A stretch of DNA of 64,000 nucleotides from Clostridium fessum (GCF_003024715.1 NZ_PYLO01000002.1:806001-870000), one strand, 5' to 3'; counted from the stretch's first letter, positions 41,390-48,923 are shown. Notes: generated from the sequence alone by a model not told the origin. A program made the numbers and translations.

Positions 41390-42316
41390 TTACCTTTCCA
41401 TTGATTTTTCTCTTTTTTTCTGCCATTGCTCCAAAAGCTGAATGATTTTATCCTCCATCTGCTTGTTGGTATAGGACTTCGGGAAGTATTTTCGCAACGA
41501 ATCCGTTTTGAAGGTTACTCTGTCCAGCTCTCCCTTCTTGATTTCATTCATAATCTCGCACATCGCATCCAGCGTACACTCGCCCTCCTGTGCGAGCTTT
41601 TTAATTCGCTGTGCTTGCGAAAGGGAAGGAGCTGCTTGAGCATAATCCATTGCAGAAAGAAAATCCTTCTGTTCTTCACTTGCCAGATAGGAAAGCTCCA
41701 CCGCAGGATTGAATTTGATCTGACCCGTATCTACCATATCCAGCAGTTCCGGAATCAGTTCGGTCAGACGGATATAACGGTGTACCTGATTTCTGCTTTC
41801 TCCTGCCTCCTGACCGACTATATCCATTGCCTGCAACTTCATCCCAACTTGGGATGAAGTTAAATCGGTGCGTTGACCTTGATGTTTAATCGCATCCAGC
41901 TTCATCTTATAAGCAAATGCTCTTTCACTCGGCAGGATACTCTCCCTCTGCAAATTCGCATCAACCATCAAAATAATGGCTGCATCATCGTCCAGGTCAC
42001 GAACAATCGCAGGCATGGTTTCCTTACCCGCAAGCTCCGATGCCCGGTGCCGCCTGTGACCAGAAACGATTTCATAACCACCGTCGGGGTCAGGACGGAC
42101 AATCGCAGGAGTGAGAACTCCGAAATCTCGGACGCTCTCTGCCGTTTTCATCATTTCTTCATCATCAACCACACGGAAGGGGTGTCCCTCAAAGGGGTGT
42201 AGCTCAGAAAGCGGAATTTCCTGCACACGCTCCTGCTGGGCTTCAGCTCTGGATTGATCGGTGGAGAAAATATCATCGTACCCCTTCAAGCTGATGTTTG
42301 CGCCTTTTTTCTGCAT
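41390..42316 (-). CDS. ParB-family partition protein of the ICE
   Basis: A 308-residue protein. The ParB nuclease-like domain is at about 30-125 with GYEIVSGHRRHRASELAGKE. A helix-turn-helix region follows at about 150-230 (LTSSQVGMKLQAMDIVGQEA, NQVHRYIRLTELIPELLDMV). A basic tail ends it. With ParA it should stabilise the replicating circular ICE. Its start overlaps parA by 44 bp. A 27-bp perfect palindrome lies in its coding sequence. Confidence 0.92.
   Translation of the reverse strand: MQKKGANISLKGYDDIFSTDQSRAEAQQERVQEIPLSELHPFEGHPFRVVDDEEMMKTAESVRDFGVLTPAIVRPDPDGGYEIVSGHRRHRASELAGKETMPAIVRDLDDDAAIILMVDANLQRESILPSERAFAYKMKLDAIKHQGQRTDLTSSQVGMKLQAMDIVGQEAGESRNQVHRYIRLTELIPELLDMVDTGQIKFNPAVELSYLASEEQKDFLSAMDYAQAAPSLSQAQRIKKLAQEGECTLDAMCEIMNEIKKGELDRVTFKTDSLRKYFPKSYTNKQMEDKIIQLLEQWQKKREKSMER
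41835..41861. repeat. 27-bp perfect palindrome inside parB (candidate centromere)
   Basis: AACTTCATCCCAA (41835-41847), a central C, and TTGGGATGAAGTT (41849-41861) form a perfect inverted repeat of 13-bp arms. ParB proteins bind palindromic sites. The position inside the gene for a DNA-binding partition protein makes it a good candidate for the ICE parS. Confidence 0.6.
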
Positions 42317-43100
42317 TGTTTAACACCTCCTTCGTCAGAATTTTATAGGCTTCGGCAACTTTGCCTTTGGGATCATGCTTGAAGATACTGGTTCCCTCTG
42401 CGCTGATTTCCTCTGCACGGACAGAGCGGGGAATGTCGGTCTTGTAAACCTTCAGCTTTCCGCCGTAGCTCTCCCGAATCAGATTGCTGATGTCTTTGGA
42501 GTAGTTGGTGCGGCTGTCCACCATCGTCAGAAGAATCCCTTCAATCCTCAGTTTCGGGTTGATTTGCCTCTTGACCTTGTTGATGGTTCCAAGCAGCTGT
42601 TCCAGACCCTTTGCAGGAAGGTATGCTGCCTGAACCGGTATCAGCACATTGTCGGCAGCTGCCAACGCATTGACGGTCAGCATACCCAAAGACGGCATAC
42701 AGTCAAGAAGAATGTAATCATAATTCTGTTTGACTGTATCCAGGTATTGCCGGAGAATGGTTTCCCGGCTCATGGCATTGACCAGTGCTACCTCCATACC
42801 TGAGAGTTCGATGTTGGACGGCACCAAATCAACGCCCTCCGGATGATGAAGAATCCCTTCATCGGGAGTAATAGGGTTTTCCATCATAATCTTTCCCATC
42901 AGATCGGAAAGTGTCGGAGACAGATCATCCGGGCAGGGATTGCCCAAACTGACCGTCAGGGAAGCCTGGGGATCGGTGTCTACCAGAAGCACCTTTTTTC
43001 CTTCAAGAGCCAAGCCAACGCCCAGATTCTCGGTGGTGGTGGTCTTTCCAGTGCCTCCTTTCTGATTGACCACCGCAATGATGGTTGCTTTTTTCGACAT
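42273..43100 (-). CDS. ParA-family partition ATPase of the ICE
   Basis: A 275-residue ATPase with the deviant Walker A VVNQKGGTGKTTTTENLG, the A' motif VLLVDTDPQASLT and Walker B YILLDCMPSLGMLTVNAL. It drives segregation of the ParB-bound element. It is encoded between repA and parB on one transcript. Confidence 0.93.
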   Translation of the reverse strand: MSKKATIIAVVNQKGGTGKTTTTENLGVGLALEGKKVLLVDTDPQASLTVSLGNPCPDDLSPTLSDLMGKIMMENPITPDEGILHHPEGVDLVPSNIELSGMEVALVNAMSRETILRQYLDTVKQNYDYILLDCMPSLGMLTVNALAAADNVLIPVQAAYLPAKGLEQLLGTINKVKRQINPKLRIEGILLTMVDSRTNYSKDISNLIRESYGGKLKVYKTDIPRSVRAEEISAEGTSIFKHDPKGKVAEAYKILTKEVLNNAEKRRKHQLEGVR

Positions 43101-43106
43101 TTATCG

Positions 43107-44036
43107 TCACTCTCCTTCCTCTCGCTTCATTTTCAATTTCTTAAATCCTCCTTCCAAATATCCGTGTGACATATCGTGCCGAACAAGAGCATCGTAGTAG
43201 GTGTCTATTGTCGTCGGCGCATTGTATATCGTAGTCAGCATATACTGACGGATATTTCTAATCTTTGTGGTGTTCTCCTTGAAGCAGTCCATAACATATC
43301 GAATGTGTTCGGCATTCAGTTTCATAAACCGACTGCGGACAATTTCTGCCGGACGCTCCTCTGCACCAATGCGAATCAACGGTCGCTTCGTGCAAACTGT
43401 TTCAACGATCAACTCCAGAATGTTATCCAGCATTTCGGAATCGTAAGGGTAATCCTTCTTCAACAAATCCATACTAAGCTGATCCGAGAAATAATCAAAG
43501 TATTCTTGATACCGGTCATTCTCGTCCATCATTCCACCATTTCCGGAAGGAAAGATAGAATCAGTATCACTAAATTCAGTATTTTTAATATCAGTATTAT
43601 TACATTGTGATTTCGGAAGTTCTTGAGTTGTGATTTCCATTGTTCCAGAATTGTGATTTTCACAATTCAAGAGTTGTGAATCCACAGCAGAGATAAAGTT
43701 CTTCACATAGATCAGGTTGGGCTTTCCCAAACCCTGGCGCTTACGTTCAATCAATCCTGCTTTCTTCTCAAGTTCACTGAGCAGCTTGATAGCCTTTTGT
43801 TCAGCACAGTTCAGAGCCATCTTCGCTTCGTCGATTGTAAAAATGATATACACTCTACCGTTTTTATCTATCCAACCATTCTTGGCAGACAGGCTCATGC
43901 GGTCAAGCAAAATGCCATACAGCATCTTGGCATCGGCAGAAATATTCCAGAACCTCTCGTTCGTGAACAACACCTTCGGAACTCGATAGAATGTGAATAG
44001 ATCGGATTGCTGACCGTAAAAATAATCAAAACTCAC
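43107..44036 (-). CDS. RepA_N-type replication initiator of the ICE
   Basis: A 309-residue initiator. The N-terminal region has YRVPKVLFTNERFWNISADA, the motif RMSLSAKNGWIDKNGRVYII and a winged helix. The C-terminal region (about 170-300, DUF6017-like) ends YDALVRHDMSHGYLEGGFKK. The poorly conserved middle carries four iterons of 23-bp period. Its start overlaps the 44033 gene. Presence of repA-parA-parB indicates the ICE replicates as a circle. Confidence 0.88.
   Translation of the reverse strand: MSFDYFYGQQSDLFTFYRVPKVLFTNERFWNISADAKMLYGILLDRMSLSAKNGWIDKNGRVYIIFTIDEAKMALNCAEQKAIKLLSELEKKAGLIERKRQGLGKPNLIYVKNFISAVDSQLLNCENHNSGTMEITTQELPKSQCNNTDIKNTEFSDTDSIFPSGNGGMMDENDRYQEYFDYFSDQLSMDLLKKDYPYDSEMLDNILELIVETVCTKRPLIRIGAEERPAEIVRSRFMKLNAEHIRYVMDCFKENTTKIRNIRQYMLTTIYNAPTTIDTYYDALVRHDMSHGYLEGGFKKLKMKREEGE
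43605..43696. repeat. Four iterons with 23-bp period inside repA (candidate ICE origin)
   Basis: TTGTGA starts at 43605, 43628, 43651 and 43674, exactly 23 bp apart. The first three continue as TTGTGATTT. An inverted TCACAA lies at 43660-43665. This parallels the 23-bp period in the IME-1 repA. Confidence 0.78.
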
Positions 44037-44167
44037 ACGGCTTCACCACCTTCTTTCTGCGGAAAACTTTCTGTTGTCAGCGGAATGCTGCGGAAAGTCG
44101 TATCCGTCTTTTCGTAAGGACATCGGGCAAAATAGTAGAAGCGGTATTCCTGTTCATACACATCCAT
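44033..44167 (-). CDS. Small ORF before repA
   Basis: A 44-residue frame (MDVYEQEYRFYYFARCPYEK) starts just after the stop of the upstream gene and overlaps the repA start as ATGA. Tight packing supports translation. Function unknown; it may couple translation into repA. Confidence 0.5.
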   Translation of the reverse strand: MDVYEQEYRFYYFARCPYEKTDTTFRSIPLTTESFPQKEGGEAV

Positions 44168-44168
44168 A

Positions 44169-44393
44169 TCAACGAAGCCCCACTTCACGCATAACCTTCT
44201 TCGTACACCAACCAATGCACGGGTGATCTCGCCCATAGGGACAGCCATCACATTCCGACTTGGGTTTCGGCGGCAAAGAGATTAAGTAGTAGCAATTATT
44301 TCTACCCAGACGGCAGCCCTTTCTGCCATTCGTCCAGAAGTAGCAGTAATGACAGTCGCTCGGCTTGTCTGCGGTATAAACAGGCTTGCTCAA
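44169..44393 (-). CDS. Small cysteine-rich protein
   Basis: A 74-residue protein. TTG at 44393 has GGAGG eight bases upstream, better than ATG 44426, which lies close to a terminator. It has eight cysteines, several in pairs: CHYCYFWTNGRKGC, CDGCPYGRDHPC, CIGWC. This suggests zinc or iron-sulphur binding. It is the first gene of the repA-parAB operon of the ICE. Confidence 0.6.
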   Translation of the reverse strand: MSKPVYTADKPSDCHYCYFWTNGRKGCRLGRNNCYYLISLPPKPKSECDGCPYGRDHPCIGWCTKKVMREVGLR

Positions 44394-44437
44394 ATAAAAC
44401 ACCTCCAATCTCTTGTATTTGCCCATGGGTTTGGGCA

Positions 44438-44486
44438 TAAAAAAAGAGCGCCTATCCATCCCCAATGCGGGGCAAATAGACGCTCT
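44438..44486 (-). terminator. Attenuator-like terminator in the ICE leader
   Basis: On the minus strand AGAGCGTCTAT and ATAGGCGCTCT form a long stem, with an inner CCCC/GGGG, followed by TTTTTTTATG. It lies upstream of the first gene of the repA operon and downstream of only leader sequence, so it would stop transcription unless overridden. Confidence 0.8.
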
Positions 44487-44757
44487 ATGTACATAACGAT
44501 ATTTAATTTTATCTGCTATAACTGCATGGTATTCAAAACATCCGCCTTTTTTGATTAGCTGGATTTTTGGCACGATTTTGGGGCTGATTAGCAGGAAGGG
44601 CATTTTCATTAGCAAGAACAGCCCGTTTTCTGCTAAAAATTAGCTGGCGATTTTGTCTTATAACAACCGTTCGATTCTGGAGGGGTTGTCAAAAATCAAA
44701 TTTTGGAGTAGAATTTTATCTCATACAGTGAAAGAGCTTTTTCGTAGCTTTTTATAT
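44487..44757. other. ICE right-end leader with repeated TTAGC motifs
   Basis: No convincing gene. TTAGC(T/A)(G/A)G occurs several times between about 44553 and 44645, including TTAGCTGGA, TTAGCAGGA, TTAGCAAGA and TTAGCTGGC, plus one inverted copy. Such repeats near an ICE end can be arm-type integrase or excisionase sites. Transcription of the repA operon probably begins here. Confidence 0.4.
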
Positions 44758-44797
44758 AAGAAAAGCCGAAAACCCTTGAAAACAAAGGCTTTCGGCG
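44758..44797 (-). terminator. Terminator of the tRNA-Arg gene
   Basis: On the minus strand GCCGAAAGCC and GGGTTTTCGGC pair and are followed by TTTTC, 12 bases past the tRNA 3' end. Confidence 0.75.
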
Positions 44798-44808
44798 TTG
44801 TTCACTGG

Positions 44809-44882
44809 CGTCCATAAGAGGATTTGAACCTCCGACCCCACGCTTAGGAGGCGTGTGCTCTATCCAGCTGAGCTATATGGAC
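44809..44882 (-). tRNA. tRNA-Arg (anticodon CCU)
   Basis: A complete cloverleaf: acceptor GTCCATA with TATGGAC, discriminator G, D arm GCTC--GAGC. The anticodon stem is CACGC/GCGTG with loop CTCCTAA (anticodon CCT, codon AGG). The T arm is GGAGGTTCAAATCCTC-like with a normal GTTCAAATC loop. No CCA is encoded. The ICE begins just past its 3' end, so this tRNA is the likely attachment site. Confidence 0.93.
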
Positions 44883-44896
44883 GTGTCTGATATATG

Positions 44897-44925
44897 ATTA
44901 TAGCCCGATCAAAGTCGAACTGCAA
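44897..44925 (-). promoter_or_regulatory. Promoter of tRNA-Arg
   Basis: On the minus strand TTGCAG (44925-44920) and TATAAT (44902-44897) are 17 bp apart, 14 bp before the tRNA. Confidence 0.8.
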
Positions 44926-44966
44926 TCCCTTATTTAGTTTTTTTTGAGGTGGCCGTTGTAACGCAA

Positions 44967-45006
44967 CCTTAGGAGGCGCTTGTTATATCCATTTAACTAT
45001 GGGAAC
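44967..45006 (-). pseudogene. tRNA-Arg remnant A (5' half)
   Basis: On the minus strand GTTCCCATAGTTAAATGGAT continues to an anticodon loop CTCCTAA, as in a tRNA-Arg(CCU) 5' half. After the loop the 3' anticodon stem and acceptor are missing; the sequence reads GGTTGCG. It breaks within the same loop as remnant B. Confidence 0.65.
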
Positions 45007-45183
45007 AAATGCCGTATTTTCGGGCTTTTTCAGCCTTTTCGGTCACGGCGACCAACTTTATGAACTCAATCACTTTCGTGATGAATTATCTCTTTCTTAT
45101 CTCTTCTAATTTTTCAGATTTCGCTTCCTTAAGTGACCCTCAAACGCTACCCTTTTTCTTCAAAAAGGTTCCGCCATGGTTCT

Positions 45184-45225
45184 ACCTTAGGAGGCGAATA
45201 CTCTATCCTACTGAGCTACAGAGAT
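45184..45225 (-). pseudogene. tRNA-Arg remnant B (5' half)
   Basis: On the minus strand TCTCTGTAGCTCAGTAGGAT, a normal acceptor strand and D arm, continues to the loop CTCCTAA. It then departs (GGTAGAA) with no pairing partner. It shares CCTTAGGAGGCG (plus strand) with remnant A and all but one base with the intact tRNA. Confidence 0.65.
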
Positions 45226-45422
45226 TTATATGTTTCACGTGAAACATATATCGTATTTTCATACTGCATTTTATTATAATTCATTTTCATGTGTTCCGCA
45301 ACTATTTTCTCTTCCTGCCTGCTCCGTATGTAATTTCTGTGTAACTGTTCACGGGTAGGCACTTTTGGAACCGACGATTTTTTATAGACCTTTACGCAAA
45401 ATGAGCCGTTCCCATCATCCAT
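45216..45422 (-). CDS. Possible small basic protein overlapping parS and a repeat
   Basis: A 68-codon frame with a reasonable site (AAAGGAAAAAT before ATG 45422), overlapping the DUF3881 gene by 31 bp. The product is basic (VKVYKKSSVPKVPTREQLHR, RSRQEEKIVAEHMKMNYNK). Its codons 14-25 lie in a dispersed repeat and its end in parS and tRNA remnant B. It may be a degraded or chance frame. Confidence 0.35.
   Translation of the reverse strand: MDDGNGSFCVKVYKKSSVPKVPTREQLHRNYIRSRQEEKIVAEHMKMNYNKMQYENTIYVSRETYKSL
45231..45246. promoter_or_regulatory. parS site 1
   Basis: TGTTTCACGTGAAACA is a perfect 16-bp palindrome matching the bacterial parS consensus. It is the Spo0J-binding centromere nearest the ICE. 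Confidence 0.95.
45341..45374 (-). repeat. Dispersed repeat, partial copy
   Basis: On the minus strand TCGGTTCCAAAAGTGCCTAC and CCGTGAACAGTTAC match the last 34 bases of the repeats at 51348-51471 and 52838-52970. Confidence 0.7.
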
Positions 45423-46270
45423 ATTTTTCCTTTAAACCGACGTCCCGGAAGCGGTTCTCCAAGCAGGTCCATCTTATTGATACCCACACGGAAATACAGA
45501 TCGTTGCATTCCACCTTGAGATCATAGATTTCCTCGCCGGTAAACCGGTTTTTCTTACATATAACCTCTTTGATCTCGCCTAAAATCGAATACTGATCGC
45601 ACTCGATCCCGCTTGGCATAAAAGTTGTATCGACGATCGAATAAATATCCTCTCTAGTCGCCCGGCGCGATGCCATCGAATAGAGATCCAGATCCTCGAT
45701 TGTTAAGGACTCCATCGCATCCTCGTCGCCATTTTTTGCCGCTTCCAAAAGTTCATCCCGGTTTTTCGCCGCCACTTTGGCTTTTTCAATCTGCAGCGCC
45801 GTCTTTTTGATCGGAAGAAGCACCTTGCCCCGATTGGCAAATCCTGCCAGGCTGACCGAAGTCACCTGTAAGCGCTCGCGCTCTTTCCGGTAACACTCCC
45901 TGTATTCGATCGGATTCAAGAGATAAAAGATCAGCGAAAGCCCTACCTTATACTCATCCAGAAGCCCTGCATAGGTTTCCTTCTCCGTATGACGCTGAAT
46001 GGAACATTCTGCCCGCGAGGTTACCTCATCGTTCAGGATATAGGGATAATAATACTCTATCTCCATCTCATCCTGCTCATTCAGCTCCCCATACATCGCC
46101 ACGCCGATCCCCGGCGCAACTTCTGTCTTGATCTCATATAATTCGGTCTCCCTGTCAAGCTGAAGACAGCTGGAGGTTCCTGCCTCTCTCGCCAGACAGC
46201 GAAGCAGGGCACGGATGTCCTTCTTCTTCTGATACATACTAAATCCGGCAGCTCGCAAAAAACGATGCAT
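45392..46270 (-). CDS. DUF3881 family protein
   Basis: A 292-residue cytoplasmic protein starting MHRFLRAAGFSMYQKKKDIR and ending WMMGTAHFA. It matches my recollection of DUF3881, found almost only in Lachnospiraceae near spo0J and of unknown function. No catalytic motif is visible. It is 74 bp after the DUF4446 gene and probably in one operon with it. Confidence 0.75.
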   Translation of the reverse strand: MHRFLRAAGFSMYQKKKDIRALLRCLAREAGTSSCLQLDRETELYEIKTEVAPGIGVAMYGELNEQDEMEIEYYYPYILNDEVTSRAECSIQRHTEKETYAGLLDEYKVGLSLIFYLLNPIEYRECYRKERERLQVTSVSLAGFANRGKVLLPIKKTALQIEKAKVAAKNRDELLEAAKNGDEDAMESLTIEDLDLYSMASRRATREDIYSIVDTTFMPSGIECDQYSILGEIKEVICKKNRFTGEEIYDLKVECNDLYFRVGINKMDLLGEPLPGRRFKGKIWMMGTAHFA

Positions 46271-46344
46271 ATTGACTCCTTCTAACTACAATCCGCAGCT
46301 GCTGCCAATACATACAGCCGCCTCATTTCTATCCTTTATTTTCC

Positions 46345-46848
46345 TTACTTATACCCAAGCGCACGCTCCAGTGCTTCCTTCTCTTCACTTCCTAAAAGCA
46401 CCTCGGTCTTGCCCTCTACGACATCCTTCAGATACAGGTAACAGCCTTCACGGCTGTGAACAGAATTCAGCACAAATCCCGTGTTGTTATCATCCAGCAT
46501 GGCAATGACAAAACTCAGATTGCCGCCCATGCCCTTAAACGCATTGTACTTGACAATACCGGTTTTCTGGTATCCAGCCTGCGCCTTGGAGACAACCGAA
46601 TCCACCAGGCGTTTTGTATCTCCGTCCTTTGCCCGCAGATACTCGGTCTCATCCACCAGTTCCATGATCGTGTCTTCGAGCGTCTCCGCATCTTTTCCCC
46701 GCATAAACATATCATATCTGCGATACAACTTCCTATACTGCGAAAAACAGATGACGGATGCAATAAATGATATGAGTGTCAGGATCGCCAGAACGATCAC
46801 GATAACCCCCGGATCGATGCCAATCCCGCTAAAAATACTGCTCTCCAT
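46345..46848 (-). CDS. DUF4446 family membrane protein
   Basis: A 167-residue protein with one N-terminal membrane segment (IDPGVIVIVLAILTLISFIA). A helical region follows, then a domain with NAFKGMGGNLSFVIAMLDDN and NTGFVLNSVHSREGCYLYLK, the DUF4446 hallmark. The gene follows spo0J in many Clostridia. Its function is unknown. Confidence 0.88.
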   Translation of the reverse strand: MESSIFSGIGIDPGVIVIVLAILTLISFIASVICFSQYRKLYRRYDMFMRGKDAETLEDTIMELVDETEYLRAKDGDTKRLVDSVVSKAQAGYQKTGIVKYNAFKGMGGNLSFVIAMLDDNNTGFVLNSVHSREGCYLYLKDVVEGKTEVLLGSEEKEALERALGYK

Positions 46849-46899
46849 CTTTCATTCCTCATTTCCCATCATCCGTCCCCTGGGACGAATTTTGTGTGA

Positions 46900-48075
46900 T
46901 TACTGTCTTAATGACTCCAAAAGCTCAATCAGACGTTCCAGTTCCGCTGATGAATAGTATTCGATCTCGATTCTACCTTTATTCTTATCCTTGCGGTTGA
47001 TCGAAACCTTCGTTCCCATAACTCCTTTCAGCTTCTCTTCCAGATCCTTGAAAAAGACCTCCATATCGCGTTCCGGCTCTGCTTTCTTTTTCGCCTTTTT
47101 CGGCTTCAAAAGCTCTTTCACCAGACGCTCGACCTCGCGGACGCTCAAATGATTTTCTACTGTTTTAAGCGCCAACTGGTACTGTTTTTCACCATCTTCC
47201 AGCGAAAGAAGCGCTCTCGCATGACCTCCGGTAAGCCGGTCCTGAATCAGCATCTCCTGCACTCTCTCATCCAGTTTCAAAAGACGCATGCTGTTCGTGA
47301 TCGTCGCACGGTTCTTCGCTACGCGCTCTGCCACATCCTCCTGACGCAGCCCAAACTCCTGAATCAGCATCTGGTAGGCTTTCGCCTCCTCAATCGGATT
47401 TAAATCTGCACGCTGTACATTCTCGATCAGGGCGATCTCCATCGTCTGCTGTCTCGTATACTCGCGCACGATCACCGGAACTTCCCGAAATCCTGCCAAT
47501 TTGGCAGCTCTCCACCGGCGCTCTCCGGCAATCAGCTCATAACGATCGCCCTTTTTCTGAACCAGAAGCGGCTGCAGCACGCCGTAACGGCGGATGGATT
47601 CTGCCAGCTCTCCGAGCTGTTCTTCATCAAACATCTTACGCGGCTGGCTGACATTTGGCTCAATCTCCGAAATATTTAGAAATTTCTCTTTTTCCACCTC
47701 AACGATCTTTACGACCGGCTCCGCTTTTGCCGTCTGTGTCTTCGATTTTGCCGCCGTCTCCCCGGCTGTGCGGGTTTTTCCTTCTGCCGTCGTCTTTCCG
47801 GATGCCTTTGCAACTCCCACGCGGCTGCCTTTTCCCACTGTTTTCGCAGCTGTCTTTCCGGCAGACGCCGATTTTTTCTGTTTTTTAGATCCCGGAAGCA
47901 CCATATCCAGCTCTTCCAGGCTCTTTTTCTCTATCTCCTGTTCCGTCTCACGAACGGAAGTCTTTTTTCCGGCTTCATCCGATGGCTTTGCGCTGCTTTT
48001 TCCCGCTTCTGCATTCTCGTAATCATTTCCAAAAAAAGCTCCCAGTCCTCTGCCAAGCCCCGTTCTCTTTGACAT
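46900..48075 (-). CDS. spo0J: Chromosome partition protein ParB/Spo0J
   Basis: A 391-residue centromere-binding CTPase. The start MSKRTGLGRGLGAFF follows GAGGAGGAAGGAA. Residues about 45-130 form an unusual Lys/Ala/Ser/Thr-rich linker (KKQKKSASAGKTAAKTVGKG). The ParB domain follows (ERRWRAAKLAGFREVPVIVR, box with GERRWRA), then the HTH (RQEDVAERVAKNRATITNSM) and the C-terminal dimer domain. It spreads from the parS sites in this window and loads SMC. Confidence 0.95.
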   Translation of the reverse strand: MSKRTGLGRGLGAFFGNDYENAEAGKSSAKPSDEAGKKTSVRETEQEIEKKSLEELDMVLPGSKKQKKSASAGKTAAKTVGKGSRVGVAKASGKTTAEGKTRTAGETAAKSKTQTAKAEPVVKIVEVEKEKFLNISEIEPNVSQPRKMFDEEQLGELAESIRRYGVLQPLLVQKKGDRYELIAGERRWRAAKLAGFREVPVIVREYTRQQTMEIALIENVQRADLNPIEEAKAYQMLIQEFGLRQEDVAERVAKNRATITNSMRLLKLDERVQEMLIQDRLTGGHARALLSLEDGEKQYQLALKTVENHLSVREVERLVKELLKPKKAKKKAEPERDMEVFFKDLEEKLKGVMGTKVSINRKDKNKGRIEIEYYSSAELERLIELLESLRQ

Positions 48076-48152
48076 TTCCTTCCTCCTCACGAACCTCCCG
48101 ACGCCCCCGGCAGGCATCCTTTCTGAATTTCACTTCACCGTTATTTTCCTGC

Positions 48153-48923
48153 CTACAGCTCTTCTCCCCGGCTGATCACCTCTGCTGCCAGCAGACGGTA
48201 GCTCTCTGCACCGGTCGAACGGCTGTCGTACAGGTTGATCGGCATTCCGTGGCTCGGCGCCTCCGCCAGTCGCACATTTCTCGGTATGATCGTCTTGTAA
48301 ATCCGCTCATTTAAGTTCTGTTTTACATTCTCTACGACCTGCAGGGAGAGATTCGTTCTCGCATCATACATGGTAAATACCACGCCCTCCAGCTCCAGCG
48401 ACGGATTCATCTTTTTCCGGACCAGACCGATCGTCCGGAGTACCTGGCTCAGTCCTTCCAGCGCATAATATTCGCACTGGATTGGCACCAGCACCGTATC
48501 TGCCGCTACCAGCGCATTGATCGTCAAAAGACTCAGCGACGGCGGGCAGTCGATGATAATAAAATCATACTGATCGCGGATTGTCTCCAGATAACCGTTT
48601 AACACCGACTCTTTATTTTCCACATCCAGAAGTTCAATCTCAGCTCCTGCCAGATTCGAATCCGAAGGAAGAACATCCAGATTTTCCTGAACATCGCGCA
48701 TCAGACAGTCCTCCAGTGTGCAATCGCCCAAAAGCAGCTCATAGACTGTATCTTCAATCTGTTCTTTTTCCAATCCCAAACCAGTGGTTGCATTTCCCTG
48801 CGGATCAAAATCGATCGTCAGAACCCTCTGTCCCGCCTCTGCCAGGCATGCCGACAGGTTGATCGCCGTTGTCGTTTTACCTACGCCGCCCTTCTGATTT
48901 GCAATCGCAATCGTTCGTCCCAT
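48153..48923 (-). CDS. soj: Chromosome partition ATPase ParA/Soj
   Basis: A 256-residue ATPase: deviant Walker A IANQKGGVGKTTTAINLS, A' motif VLTIDFDPQGNATTG and Walker B FIIIDCPPSLSLLTINAL. It works with Spo0J in origin segregation and, by family, regulates DnaA. It is 77 bp upstream of spo0J on the same strand. It is distinct from the ICE ParA at 42273. Confidence 0.95.
   Translation of the reverse strand: MGRTIAIANQKGGVGKTTTAINLSACLAEAGQRVLTIDFDPQGNATTGLGLEKEQIEDTVYELLLGDCTLEDCLMRDVQENLDVLPSDSNLAGAEIELLDVENKESVLNGYLETIRDQYDFIIIDCPPSLSLLTINALVAADTVLVPIQCEYYALEGLSQVLRTIGLVRKKMNPSLELEGVVFTMYDARTNLSLQVVENVKQNLNERIYKTIIPRNVRLAEAPSHGMPINLYDSRSTGAESYRLLAAEVISRGEEL

Larger units (their letters stand above)
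3667..44808. mobile_element. Integrative conjugative element (partial), host of three nested elements
   Basis: A continuous leftward backbone of conjugation genes runs from the tRNA-Arg end to topB: RepA, ParA, ParB, PcfB-like protein, VirD4, Maff2, VirB6, PrgI, VirB4, NlpC/P60 hydrolase, DUF4315, DUF4366 and TopB. This is the order of the Clostridia ICEs whose proteins are annotated as the CD1107-CD1115 families. The right end abuts a tRNA-Arg(CCU) gene. The left end, relaxase and integrase are outside the window, so the exact attachment sites cannot be set. Coordinates are those of the visible backbone, including the nested elements. Confidence 0.85.

Noticed and set aside
44169-44615. Longer version of the cysteine-rich ORF starting at 44615
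   Set aside because: It would translate through the attenuator hairpin and has no ribosome binding site; TTG 44393 with GGAGG is better supported.
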